Under the pieces are notes generated by a model. The model was not told the DNA's origin. It saw only the letters and a list, made by a program, of their open reading frames with translations, and ran no database searches. This document shows, in pieces, positions 27,618 to 36,942 of a stretch of DNA of 64,000 nucleotides. This DNA is from UBA1268 sp002694955 (GTDB lineage Bacteria; Planctomycetota; Planctomycetia; Pirellulales; UBA1268): positions 78,627 through 142,626 of the forward strand of contig JALCBP010000002.1 in assembly GCA_028066355.1 (NCBI GenBank), read 5' to 3'. Positions within the stretch are counted from its first letter, which is position 1, and each line of letters opens with the position of its first letter. The translations under genes were made by a program, and so were the position numbers.

Positions 27618-28788
27618 TTGCTGTATTGTTGGGGGCGGCGTCATCGGTCTCTCGATAGCATGGGAACTTGCTAGACGCGGCCAATCTGTGTCCGTTCTCA
27701 GTTGGGATCCGCCTCAAAATCGTGCAAGTTGGGCAGCAGCCGGCATTTTTCCAGCCCAACCACAAGACACGAGCGTTCAACTTAAAGGAACACCCATTGA
27801 GCAACTAACTCAATACAGCGATCGACTCCACCGCCAATGGGCAAAATCACTTCTTGAAGAAACCGGGATAGACAACGGGTTTCGGCGCTGCGGCAGCCTT
27901 GCTCTTGCAACCACAACAAAAACAGAATCCGACATTCTGAACTGCGTAGAAAACTGGAAACGGCTACACGTAGAACATAAATCCATCTCAGCAAAGGATG
28001 TGAGAGAACTAGAACCTGCGATTAACAGTGAATTTATTGCTGACCGCATGAGAAGTGCGTATTACCTCCCGAACGAGTCACAAGTCAGACCTCCTCGGCA
28101 CCTAAAAGCCTTGCGAGAGGCTTGCTTGAGACGCGGGGTAGAGATAGTAGATAACGCACGGGTCAAAAATTTTATTTTTGATTCTGATCAAATTGTTTCG
28201 GTAAATGTTGAAGGCCAAGACTTGGCTTGTTGCTCGATGCATGCCGCCACATTTTGTATTGCTGCAGGCGCAAGGTCAGAGAGTTTACTTCAAAAGCTCC
28301 ACCTCAGCCTGCCTACAAGGCCATGGAGAGGCCAGATTTTATTGCATAAGACTGATCCTGGCACAGTTCGTCATATAATTAATATTGGTTCCGGACTTGA
28401 CTACATAATTCCTCGGGACGACGGCCATCTCCTCATCGGATCAACAATTGAAGATGTTGGTTTCGATCTATCAAATACACCCTTTTCTCTTAATCGACTG
28501 GGCACACTTGCCAGTGAACTTTTCTCCTATTTGAGATCTCACCAACCAAAGAAATCGTGGGCCGGACTAAGACCGGGATCACCTGATGGGCTTCCAACCA
28601 TTGGACGCGTGCCCACGCTAGACAACGCATGGCTTGCAACTGGACATTACCGCTCGGGTTTTCACCTTTCCACGGGTACAGCCCAACTGATTGCTAATTC
28701 AATGTGTGGAATCTCAAGCGAAGTGCAGCTCGACTTCTTTTCCGCTGAACGAGCTGGGCTTGAAGCCCCCTCAAGACTCGTCTCATGA
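27610..28788 (+). CDS. thiO: FAD-dependent oxidase, ThiO/DAO family
   Basis: 392-residue flavoprotein. The N-terminal Rossmann motif VGGGVIGLSIAWELARRG binds FAD. WAAAGIFPAQP follows the FAD site as in glycine/D-amino-acid oxidases, and the C-terminal GLRPGSPDGLPTIGRVP and TGHYRSGFHLSTGTA complete the flavin site. ThiO makes iminoglycine for the thiazole of thiamine, but no other thiamine gene is near, so another amine substrate is possible. Translation overlaps the DUF3500 gene. Confidence 0.87.
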   Translation: MHDCCIVGGGVIGLSIAWELARRGQSVSVLSWDPPQNRASWAAAGIFPAQPQDTSVQLKGTPIEQLTQYSDRLHRQWAKSLLEETGIDNGFRRCGSLALATTTKTESDILNCVENWKRLHVEHKSISAKDVRELEPAINSEFIADRMRSAYYLPNESQVRPPRHLKALREACLRRGVEIVDNARVKNFIFDSDQIVSVNVEGQDLACCSMHAATFCIAAGARSESLLQKLHLSLPTRPWRGQILLHKTDPGTVRHIINIGSGLDYIIPRDDGHLLIGSTIEDVGFDLSNTPFSLNRLGTLASELFSYLRSHQPKKSWAGLRPGSPDGLPTIGRVPTLDNAWLATGHYRSGFHLSTGTAQLIANSMCGISSEVQLDFFSAERAGLEAPSRLVS

Positions 28789-28920
28789 CAGTTGTCGATG
28801 AACAAACTCCTCGATGAAGTCAGCTAATGGTATGGGGCGAGGTTTCTTGCGAAGGATCTGTCGCTTAAACGCGCATAAAAGTCGAATGCACAATACATTA
28901 ATGGATTGAACAAAATGGGG

Positions 28921-30222
28921 TCATTCTCGCACAAAATCCTTTTCAATGTCTGACAAGTCGACGCCCAACAACCGTTTGGCTACCACCTTTAACTGTTCAT
29001 CTGGGCCCTTGATATGCCAGGTCTGCTGCACATGCTGCATTGCTTCGTTGGGCCCCAAAGCCGCTGCTGGGGATGATGTTTCGAGTTCATAGAACGGGCC
29101 GAGAGGAGCTCCACCTTGCTCAGATGGACCGTCATTGTATGCATTGATAACATCTCCCACGTACGGCTCATCCTGTAAATTCCACATTGAATTGACATAG
29201 CCGAAGGGAGACTCTTGCACGTTATATGTAACGAGAGTGAGTACTTTACCAACTGCGTCATAACTACCCAGAACGCCTCGTGAAAATTTAGCGTCTACAC
29301 CAATCTTTCCACGCCGCGAGCCATCACCGCGAAAGAAGACTGTGTCGTCACGAACGCACAAAAAATTATTAGGAACTGGACCAAAGTATTCGTCATTGAC
29401 ACGATTACGCAGGTCCATGTTCTTTCTCTTCTGAAGAGGAATTACGACAGTCGTACGCGGTGATGGGTTGTACATTCCAAGTATCCAGATTGATAGTAGT
29501 CCGGTTTGAGGAACCCAAGGATCTTTACCGCGATTCGTGACCCGGTTAACTGTTTTATACCCAACGAAATCGAGGCCCTGTGGAACATCCTGCTCAAGAA
29601 TCACTTCCAGATCTTTTTCCTCAAGCATGGAGACCGTTCGGTCGATTCCAACATGAAATTGAGTACCGCTATAGTTTTGGAAATTACAAGAATGATGGAA
29701 TGACACTGAATCTTCTTGTTGTGCAACAACTTGATACGAGTCTGTATCAATCGCTGCTGGAGTTTTCCAATCGCTGAAATCAAAACGAGCACCAGGTTCA
29801 AAAAACAGTGCATATTGACCGCCCTCAGGTCCCATCCAGAAGCGTTCTTCACCACCAAACACATGAATGTGCTCCTGCAGTGTTCCTTTTCGCTCTAATT
29901 CAGAGCGAATGCCCTGAGAAATAACTGATCGATTGATCCAACCAAAACTAGGACCTGTCTCTTCTTCATACGTGCTTGTCATCACTCGACCTTGATACGC
30001 TGGGGCAACAGCGACAGCCGCCAAGCCTTTCCGCAGCAGAATGACATTCGTGAAATCTTTAAGAAAATCAATGTCGTCTTGAAAAATCATACTTTTACTC
30101 AAACTTTCTGCACCAAAAGAGAGATTAAGGCCCGCCGAGATGAGCAGCGTGGACCACACGATGATCCTGCCAAGACAAAGACGACCACAGAGAGAAAAAA
30201 ACAACGCTTTGCGCATTTCCAT
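28921..30222 (-). CDS. Secreted DUF6786-type protein in the fucose operon
   Basis: 433 residues from ATG 30222, where GAGGA precedes by a few bases. An in-frame start at 30321 would add 33 residues ahead of the signal. A signal peptide (about MEMRKALFFSLCG to NLSFGAE) predicts export. The mature protein looks beta-rich, with FGGEERFWMGPEGGQYALFF, a TNRGKDPWVPQTGLLSIW stretch and a terminal segment EAMQHVQQTWHIKGP. This matches my recollection of DUF6786, a family related to carbohydrate-binding beta-sandwich folds. Its place at the end of the fucose gene set suggests a role in handling a fucose-containing glycan, which is inference from context. Confidence 0.78.
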   Translation of the reverse strand: MEMRKALFFSLCGRLCLGRIIVWSTLLISAGLNLSFGAESLSKSMIFQDDIDFLKDFTNVILLRKGLAAVAVAPAYQGRVMTSTYEEETGPSFGWINRSVISQGIRSELERKGTLQEHIHVFGGEERFWMGPEGGQYALFFEPGARFDFSDWKTPAAIDTDSYQVVAQQEDSVSFHHSCNFQNYSGTQFHVGIDRTVSMLEEKDLEVILEQDVPQGLDFVGYKTVNRVTNRGKDPWVPQTGLLSIWILGMYNPSPRTTVVIPLQKRKNMDLRNRVNDEYFGPVPNNFLCVRDDTVFFRGDGSRRGKIGVDAKFSRGVLGSYDAVGKVLTLVTYNVQESPFGYVNSMWNLQDEPYVGDVINAYNDGPSEQGGAPLGPFYELETSSPAAALGPNEAMQHVQQTWHIKGPDEQLKVVAKRLLGVDLSDIEKDFVRE

Positions 30223-30458
30223 CGGTTCCTCGTGCCTACCCTCACAGCCAGCGTCTGTATAGCAATCATGCATGACCCGAAGAGGACCCACTCTCGGTAC
30301 TTTCTGAGTGCTATGTCTCATTGATCTCCAGTCACTTCTACCAGCGCACGAGCGGGACAGGTGAATGAAAAAGGAAGCAGATGCAAATCAAGTCAGCAGG
30401 ACACTATTAAAGCAGAAGACTAAGTGCTCAACTAAAGTAGAAAACTAAATGCTCAACT

Positions 30459-32258
30459 TTACTTAACTACATCAAAAAGAAGTGCATGCAAGCTCGCTTG
30501 CTCAATATTGCCTCCAAGACATTGAACAGAGACTTGATACCTACCTCTCTTTGGAAAATTGAGCCAGCCAATTGGAAATGTCTGGTAATTGTGTGAGGAA
30601 TTTTGCTGATTCTGGATTGATTCACCACCTTCAACCCCTACCTGCCACACAAGCCTTCCCTCTCCAGCATAATTCAGTGATACCTGATACTCACCGGGAA
30701 CAAGAACATCCACTTCCCACGTTAGACCAGCGTCGGCACGAAACTCATGTCCATGAACAATTCGTTTCCATTCACCAAATTTTTCCATCCATCGTTTTTC
30801 TGATTTCTTTACCCCATTCCCTTCGGCAAACTCTACAGCAAGTTCTGTCGTAACTTCTGGGTCGAGCGTCAAAACTGGATCAACAACCGGAGCCTCCGGA
30901 AAGGTTAGTTTAATAACTGATGCCAGTGATTCTGGAGGTTTTGCTGGCACTTCAAGCACAATATGTTTGCCTCGACGCTGCCAACGGATCTCCTCGGACT
31001 GATCACCCCGAAGCAAACGCGCCTTCCGAACATCCTGTTCAATGTTTGGCAGATAGAGCTTGCCGGATTTCGGCCATTCAAAAACTGTTAGAAACAATGA
31101 GTTACCCTTCTGAGTGACATCACCCCAGGGCATAGCATGCTTCCAAGGAGAGCCCTGAACGTCGTAAATGACTTGAGGGTAGCGAGTAACCCACTCCCCT
31201 GCAGAGCGTAATGCCTTTGAGCATCGGGCAGAAACACTTCCATCACCACGGGGACCTATATTCAGCATGTATGTGCCACCCCGTGCAACACAAGCGACCA
31301 ATCGCTCTAGAATCTGCTGTGGAGACTTCCAATTCTCGTCATACCACGCGTAAGCCCAAGAATCATTAGTTGTATCAACACTTTCCCAAAGCCCATCAAC
31401 ATTCACAATTGGGACCTCCATATCACCAAGCGTCTGATAGTCACCTAACTCATGACCAGCTCGCCCAGATACGAGCGCTCCAGGCTGGTTCTGGTGCACT
31501 ACTTCAACCAATTTTTCAACATAGTGCTTTGGCATTTTTCCGGGTGTATCAAACCAGACGATTTCAATTGGACCATATTGCGTAGTAATCTCTTCCACCT
31601 GCGGCAGGCATTTTTTAATGAAATAATCATCAAAGGTTGCCGGCTTACCACTCGCATCAACCTGTGGCCCGCCGCCACCACCTGGAAAAGTCCAGTCTTG
31701 GTTATGGGAATAATAAAATCCAAACCCCAGCCCTTCTTCCCGACAAGCCGCCGCCAATTCTTTCATTGGATCTTTGCCCCAGGGAGTTGCATCAACAATA
31801 TTAAAATCACATGCCTTGGACTCATACATCGCGAAGCCGTCATGATGTTTCGCGGTTATGACTATGTATTTCATCCCTGCATCCCGAGCTAGTTTCGCAA
31901 CGGCACGAGCATCAAACTCTTTTGGATTGAAAGTGCTTGCTAATTTCTTGTACTCAGCAATCGGAATACCAGCCATGCGCTCATGCATTATCCATTCACC
32001 AATACCGTAAAAGGTTTCGTCGCCAACCTTATTCCCAAGCTGGGAGTAAAGGCCCCAATGAATAAACATGGCATAGTTGCCTTGATCAAAAAGCTGTCCT
32101 CGCCTGGCATCCTCAGCCCGTAGTTTCACAACACGATCACCCCACATACCATCCATCTCAGGCTGACTTTGCTCTTCTTCAAAAGCGCCAGTTTTGCAAG
32201 TGAGACCCAGCGAAAAGATCACAACAAGAGCACGAACATATACGTTAGATCTCATCAT
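30459..32258 (-). CDS. Secreted alpha-L-fucosidase, GH29
   Basis: Releases terminal fucose from glycans. The 599 residues start with a signal peptide (VYVRALVVIFSLGLTCKTGA). The GH29 barrel shows YAMFIHWGLYSQ, YIVITAKHHDGFAMY, FGFYYSHNQDW, and the nucleophile Asp237 in IEIVWFDTPG. YMLNIGPRGDGSV closes the catalytic domain. From about residue 380 there is a small beta domain, then a C-terminal ~110-residue beta-sandwich (LTWEVDVLVPGEYQVSLNYA). The 242-base gap before it is the largest within the operon and could contain an extra promoter. Confidence 0.93.
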   Translation of the reverse strand: MMRSNVYVRALVVIFSLGLTCKTGAFEEEQSQPEMDGMWGDRVVKLRAEDARRGQLFDQGNYAMFIHWGLYSQLGNKVGDETFYGIGEWIMHERMAGIPIAEYKKLASTFNPKEFDARAVAKLARDAGMKYIVITAKHHDGFAMYESKACDFNIVDATPWGKDPMKELAAACREEGLGFGFYYSHNQDWTFPGGGGGPQVDASGKPATFDDYFIKKCLPQVEEITTQYGPIEIVWFDTPGKMPKHYVEKLVEVVHQNQPGALVSGRAGHELGDYQTLGDMEVPIVNVDGLWESVDTTNDSWAYAWYDENWKSPQQILERLVACVARGGTYMLNIGPRGDGSVSARCSKALRSAGEWVTRYPQVIYDVQGSPWKHAMPWGDVTQKGNSLFLTVFEWPKSGKLYLPNIEQDVRKARLLRGDQSEEIRWQRRGKHIVLEVPAKPPESLASVIKLTFPEAPVVDPVLTLDPEVTTELAVEFAEGNGVKKSEKRWMEKFGEWKRIVHGHEFRADAGLTWEVDVLVPGEYQVSLNYAGEGRLVWQVGVEGGESIQNQQNSSHNYQTFPIGWLNFPKRGRYQVSVQCLGGNIEQASLHALLFDVVK

Positions 32259-32500
32259 CTCACTCCATCAAAAAATAGTGTTAGCAATGTCGACGGTGGC
32301 ATCACGAAAGATTAAACCTTTACCCGTTACCACCAAAGAGACAGCACAGCCTTTTCTGGGACAAAACTTATCGCTCGTTAAAGTGCTTCTCAATTTAGCT
32401 TTCAGAATATATTTCACTATCAGGAGAACACTCGACATCAGGAAAACAACTGATTTCCGATAGTCTAGTTTCAAAAACAGGGTAAAAGCCGCTGAAAATT

Positions 32501-33271
32501 TTACAACTTCAACGCGCGTTGGCGATAGTGTTCGTCGCTGCGATTCGCAATACGACTAACATCATCTGGGCTCATAAATGTTGGACCACCCAAAGCAGCC
32601 GCTCCTACAAATATCTCAGCAGCCTTGTGAGCCATAAGCATCGCCGCCTTCACCGCTCCTGCCGTTTTACCCAAGGTTATGATCCCATGATTCTCCAAGA
32701 GAATTACTCGAGGTGGACAACCGTACTCCTCGAGGAACAAATCCGTTTCATACCGAATAGATTTCGAAAGAATCAGGCCCGGGTCGGTGTACGGTATTAA
32801 CACAGAGCGAGCACCGCAGCAGACGATTTCATCCGGGAAGAGTCTCTGAGTTGCAAATTGACCTGCAAGCGGCGAGCAAAGAATCTGATTAACTGCGATA
32901 CTATGTGTATGCCCTACAAAACAAACATCGTTTAACGAGAGCAGGTACGCATGGAAAAGCGTTTCTACAGAGGGCTTTTTTGCAGACCGGTCAACCCGAC
33001 TTGCCAATAATGATTCTTCAATCGTCTGATCCGACATCTCCTCATGATCAAGCATAGGAAGAAGGGCATCAAATCGACAGGAGACAAGATCATCTCTTGT
33101 AAGTGTTCGAAGACAACTGCCACTGGCTTTGACAAGGAATGTCTCTTCATCAATTTTTGCTGACGTATTCCCCTCTCCTAGAATCGCCAATTGGCGATTC
33201 TCTTCTCCAAGAAAATGAGACAGTTCGAGCAGTGTTTCTAGTGTTGCTTTCGACATAATATTCTGACTCAT
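32501..33271 (-). CDS. fucA: Class II aldolase, L-fuculose-1-phosphate aldolase type
   Basis: Splits L-fuculose 1-phosphate to dihydroxyacetone phosphate and L-lactaldehyde. The 256-residue form (ATG 33271) has LGEGNTSAKI for phosphate/substrate binding, the zinc pair in VGHTHSIAVNQ, and the third zinc His in LLENHGIITLGKT. Start choice is uncertain: TTG 33304 and ATG 33256 are also in frame, and none has a good ribosome site. It lies directly after fucI. Other class II aldolase substrates are possible, but the neighbours point to fuculose phosphate. Confidence 0.87.
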   Translation of the reverse strand: MSQNIMSKATLETLLELSHFLGEENRQLAILGEGNTSAKIDEETFLVKASGSCLRTLTRDDLVSCRFDALLPMLDHEEMSDQTIEESLLASRVDRSAKKPSVETLFHAYLLSLNDVCFVGHTHSIAVNQILCSPLAGQFATQRLFPDEIVCCGARSVLIPYTDPGLILSKSIRYETDLFLEEYGCPPRVILLENHGIITLGKTAGAVKAAMLMAHKAAEIFVGAAALGGPTFMSPDDVSRIANRSDEHYRQRALKL

Positions 33272-33316
33272 GGAACGAACTGTATCTGATACTGCTGGTG
33301 GCAAACAAAGAGCTCG

Positions 33317-35119
33317 TCAGGCGCGGGCGTAAAGCGGGCCAAATGTTTCGCACGCACGAAAGTCGGCTCCTTCAACACCATCGGTGCCAAATGCATTCCA
33401 CGCACTCGGCCGGAAGACTCGATCATCTGAAACATTGTGCATGTAAACAGGAATTCGAAGAATAGATGCCAACGTAATAAACAGGTGTCCAACATGGCCA
33501 GCAGTCATCACGCAGTGATTCGCTCCCCAATGATTCATGACCTCATACGTTGAGGTAAATGCCCCACGTCCGGTAATTTTCGGAGCAAACCACGTTGTTG
33601 GCCAGGTTGGATTCGTACGTTGATCAAGAACATCATGAACCGAATCTGGGAGCCCAACAGTCTCTCCCTCAGCAATTTGTAGTGCTGGTCCAAGACCAGC
33701 TACAAGATTGATACGGGTCATTGTTGCTGGCATATTACCTAAGGTTCGGTATCTAGTACTCAGACCACCACCGGGGAAGTATTCAGTGATCGATGGGTGC
33801 CATGTGGTTGCCTTGAGGCACTCTGCCATCTCATCATCCGTTATTTCCCAAAAAGGCTTCATGGTCGGTGTGCCATTCTGGTCTCTTTGCTGCCCCGTAC
33901 CGTCCAGTGCAGCTGGACCAGAATTGATGAGATGGAGAAGTCCGTCTGCAGCAGTCCCCTCAAGTTGGTATCCGTTACAAGCCGTTGCAACAGCCTCCGG
34001 GCTCCAATACGTTCGAAGGTCAGCAAATATCTGTGCTGTGTTTGTAAGCAGGTGACCAAAAAGCATGGTCGCTGCATTGAGGGCATCGTTTTCCGTCGCA
34101 ACAATATATGGTGATCGTTTACCATTCCAGTCGAATGATGTATTCAGAATAGCTTCAAGAAAGTCGCCGTTTGGAAAATGGTCCGTCCATTGCCGTTGTC
34201 CTTGGAAGCCAGAAGCAATCGCACCGTGTCCTTGCGCCTGTTCCTCTAAACCCATCTTGGCAAGTTGCGGATTACCAACCATCAGATCTCGAGCAATCAA
34301 AGACATTTTCACGGAGTCAGACCATTCTGAATCGATCTGCTCACGCGATCGCCGAGTCTTCTGACTATTGTAATCTTCACCCTCTGCACAATGTTCTTTC
34401 ACCCATGCGGTTGCTCGTTTGAACTCCTCTGGATCAAACTGCCCCTTTTGCATGCGACCAACAAACTCTGTCATATCTATGTCTTCAACACGCATGCCGA
34501 GCCATTTCTCCCAGAATGCATAGTCGACCATTGACCCTGCAATACCCATCGAGGTTCCGCCCATCGACAAATAGGCTTTCCCACGCATCAGTGCCACAGC
34601 CAAACCGCACTGAACGAAATCCAGAATTTTTTTTCGCACATCAGCGGGCATCGCAGCATCGCCTGCATCCTGAACATCTCGGCCATAGATGCCGAATGCA
34701 GGTATTCCCTTCTGGCTGTGACCAGCAAGCACTGCAGCGAGATACACAGCGCCCGGCCGCTCTGTTCCATTGAATCCAAACACAGCCTTCGGCCGAAGTG
34801 GATCCATGTCCATCGTCTCACTTCCGTAACACCAACAGGGTGTCACAGTTAGTGAAACACCAACATTTTCACGGCGAAACAAGTCGTCACATGCATTCGC
34901 TTCAGCAATTCCGCCGATACATGTTTCTGCAATGACACAATCGACTGCATCTCCGTTTGGATATCGCAGTTCGCTTGACACCAATTCTGCAACTCGCTTG
35001 GCAAGATTCATTGTCTGATCTTCCAACGATTCACGAACTCCACCAAGGCGTCCGTCAATTGTTGGTCGAATCCCAACGCGTGGAAGAACACCATTCCAGA
35101 CCGTGGGGGCTATACTCAT
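33317..35119 (-). CDS. fucI: L-fucose isomerase
   Basis: Mn-dependent interconversion of L-fucose and L-fuculose. The 600 residues match the family length (591 in E. coli). The opening PRVGIRPTIDGRLGGVRESLE is diagnostic. PCWCYGSETMDMDPLRPKAVFGFNGTERPGAV-type sequence and SYLSMGGTSMGIAGS carry the active-site region, and the C-terminal part WGANHCVMTAGHVGHLF contains a conserved His. Second gene of the operon, 53 bp after fucP. Confidence 0.96.
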   Translation of the reverse strand: MSIAPTVWNGVLPRVGIRPTIDGRLGGVRESLEDQTMNLAKRVAELVSSELRYPNGDAVDCVIAETCIGGIAEANACDDLFRRENVGVSLTVTPCWCYGSETMDMDPLRPKAVFGFNGTERPGAVYLAAVLAGHSQKGIPAFGIYGRDVQDAGDAAMPADVRKKILDFVQCGLAVALMRGKAYLSMGGTSMGIAGSMVDYAFWEKWLGMRVEDIDMTEFVGRMQKGQFDPEEFKRATAWVKEHCAEGEDYNSQKTRRSREQIDSEWSDSVKMSLIARDLMVGNPQLAKMGLEEQAQGHGAIASGFQGQRQWTDHFPNGDFLEAILNTSFDWNGKRSPYIVATENDALNAATMLFGHLLTNTAQIFADLRTYWSPEAVATACNGYQLEGTAADGLLHLINSGPAALDGTGQQRDQNGTPTMKPFWEITDDEMAECLKATTWHPSITEYFPGGGLSTRYRTLGNMPATMTRINLVAGLGPALQIAEGETVGLPDSVHDVLDQRTNPTWPTTWFAPKITGRGAFTSTYEVMNHWGANHCVMTAGHVGHLFITLASILRIPVYMHNVSDDRVFRPSAWNAFGTDGVEGADFRACETFGPLYARA

Positions 35120-35172
35120 AAAAATTTTTCACCCGATAGACATGATTTTGTGAAACAAAACGTTTCCTTACC

Positions 35173-36603
35173 TCAACCCTCTGCTGCCATTTTCGGCGGG
35201 AATAACGCAACAGCGAATCCAAAGGCTGCAATAACAACGAAACAGCCGAGTGGCAGAAAAAAAGAATAGCGAACTGACTCTAGCATTTGACCAGCAATGG
35301 TCATCCCTTCACCATCGATCATCGCACCTTGCAAGCGTGGCATAAATGCACCACCGACAATGGCGAAGATCAATCCAGCTGATCCTAACTTTGCATCATT
35401 TGGACTGAGTCCGTTAAGTGCGATTCCATAAATTGTCGGAAACATCACCGACATACAGGCCGACACACCAACAAGGCAATAAAGTCCAGTGAGTCCCTGC
35501 AAAAATATCGCCCCGGCAGTCAGCAAACCACCAACAACAGCAAGTACACCCAGCAAAAATCCTGGGGAAAGATACTTTAGTATAAAAGTGCAAATGAACC
35601 GACTCGCGAGAAAAATACCCATCGCGAGAATATTGTAGTTCTGTGCTTGCGCAGCGCTTAAACCTACCAGGGTCATGCCGTAATGAATGATGTACGTCCA
35701 GCACATAATCTGTGCACCAACATAGAATGTCTGCGCGATAACACCCCCAACGTACTGCCAATTCGTAAACAAAGTCCGCGCTAGTGCCGCCAAATGAATC
35801 TGCTCTTCTTCATGTCCCGTATCAGGTAGTTTTGAAACGACAAAAAGCAAAAGCACAGCGAGCACAACTAAGGCAATGATGACATAGGGCGTTCGTACAA
35901 CAGCTAAATCGTGTGACACCATTGCATCATGTTTGCTGGGGTCTGCTTCTGCGGACTGCTCCATGGCTGTTGTGATGAGACCATCAACCTCACTGGGAAG
36001 CATCGTCTTATATTCTGGATGGTTATTCATTTCTGCCTCTCTAAATTGAGAGACTTCGAGACTTGGGAGAATAAACATACTCGCAACGACCATTCCAGTA
36101 AGCGAACCAATCGGGTTAAATGCTTGTGCGAGGTTCAGCCTTTGCGTCGCGGTACTCCGTGGTCCCATCGAAAGAATATATGGATTGGCGGTTGTTTCTA
36201 AAAAAGCAAGACCAAACGTCAGAATGTAGAAGCCGACAAGGAAAACATTAAACTCCATCATTAGACTAGCTGGAATCGTCATCGCAGCACCGAGTGCGTA
36301 CAGAAGAAGGCCGATGATAATCCCGGACTTGTAAGAGACTTTTCTAATCAAGAGCGCTGCGGGAATAGCCATCGTGGCATAGCCGCCGTAGAACGCCCAC
36401 TGCACCAGGCTACTTTGTGCATTCGAGATGAGAAAAATTTCTTTGAAAGCCCGAACCAACGGATTAGTAATATCGTTTGCAAAGCCCCACAACGCAAAAA
36501 GTGATGTGACAAGAATAAACGGTGCTACAAACTCTTTTGGCACGACCGAATCTTTTGAAGTCTCGCCCAACTTTGTTGACTCCTGCATTCTTAACCTCCT
36601 CAA
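35173..36603 (-). CDS. fucP: L-fucose:H+ symporter
   Basis: Major-facilitator protein of 476 residues with about 12 hydrophobic segments. The FucP hallmarks are FILVTSLFALWGFANDITNPLVRAFKEIF, in which the Asp of the ANDITNPL segment couples protons, and AFLETTANPYILSMGPRSTATQRLNLAQAFNPIGS. First gene of the operon, so its 339-base upstream gap (36604-36942) probably holds the operon promoter. It would import the fucose freed by the GH29 enzyme. Confidence 0.94.
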   Translation of the reverse strand: MRRLRMQESTKLGETSKDSVVPKEFVAPFILVTSLFALWGFANDITNPLVRAFKEIFLISNAQSSLVQWAFYGGYATMAIPAALLIRKVSYKSGIIIGLLLYALGAAMTIPASLMMEFNVFLVGFYILTFGLAFLETTANPYILSMGPRSTATQRLNLAQAFNPIGSLTGMVVASMFILPSLEVSQFREAEMNNHPEYKTMLPSEVDGLITTAMEQSAEADPSKHDAMVSHDLAVVRTPYVIIALVVLAVLLLFVVSKLPDTGHEEEQIHLAALARTLFTNWQYVGGVIAQTFYVGAQIMCWTYIIHYGMTLVGLSAAQAQNYNILAMGIFLASRFICTFILKYLSPGFLLGVLAVVGGLLTAGAIFLQGLTGLYCLVGVSACMSVMFPTIYGIALNGLSPNDAKLGSAGLIFAIVGGAFMPRLQGAMIDGEGMTIAGQMLESVRYSFFLPLGCFVVIAAFGFAVALFPPKMAAEG

Positions 36604-36942
36604 TACACCCAGCCAATGAACTTCCGCGTCGATTGGACAGATCCCCGAATTAGCAATTCCATCGATGTTGTAACAAAGACATCAACATTTTCAGAGCCAG
36701 ATCAGGTAAATACCGGATTCTGGCCACTTGCGAATGCCGGACACGTACAGAAAATCCGCTAGGCCCCATAGGACGAGCACCCAGCAGTCACCCCCATCTA
36801 GCTCTGCTCGTGTTGCGGCAGAAGCGGCCGCCGAACGCTGACCACATTGGCGCGAATTCACCAAAGACTCATAAGATTACATAACTGCATTCTCAATCTA
36901 TCCGGCATTCTCAATTCATCTAGTTCGCCGCATGGAGAAGGC
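36604..36942. other. Intergenic region upstream of the fucose operon
   Basis: About 340 bases without a supportable gene. An inverted repeat GACGAGCA ... TGCTCGTG (near 36772 and 36807) has a long loop. A NotI-like GCGGCCGC lies near 36827. It should contain the fucP promoter and possibly the end of the transcript arriving from the three-gene operon on the right. I see no clear operator. Confidence 0.35.

Noticed and set aside
32268..32474. 68-codon minus-strand frame between fucA and the fucosidase
   Set aside because: It has a hydrophobic stretch but poor coding character and no ribosome site. It more likely overlaps promoter or leader sequence.
36604..36942. Long-loop inverted repeat upstream of fucP as a possible structured RNA
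   Set aside because: Only eight paired bases around a ~30-base loop; too weak to call.
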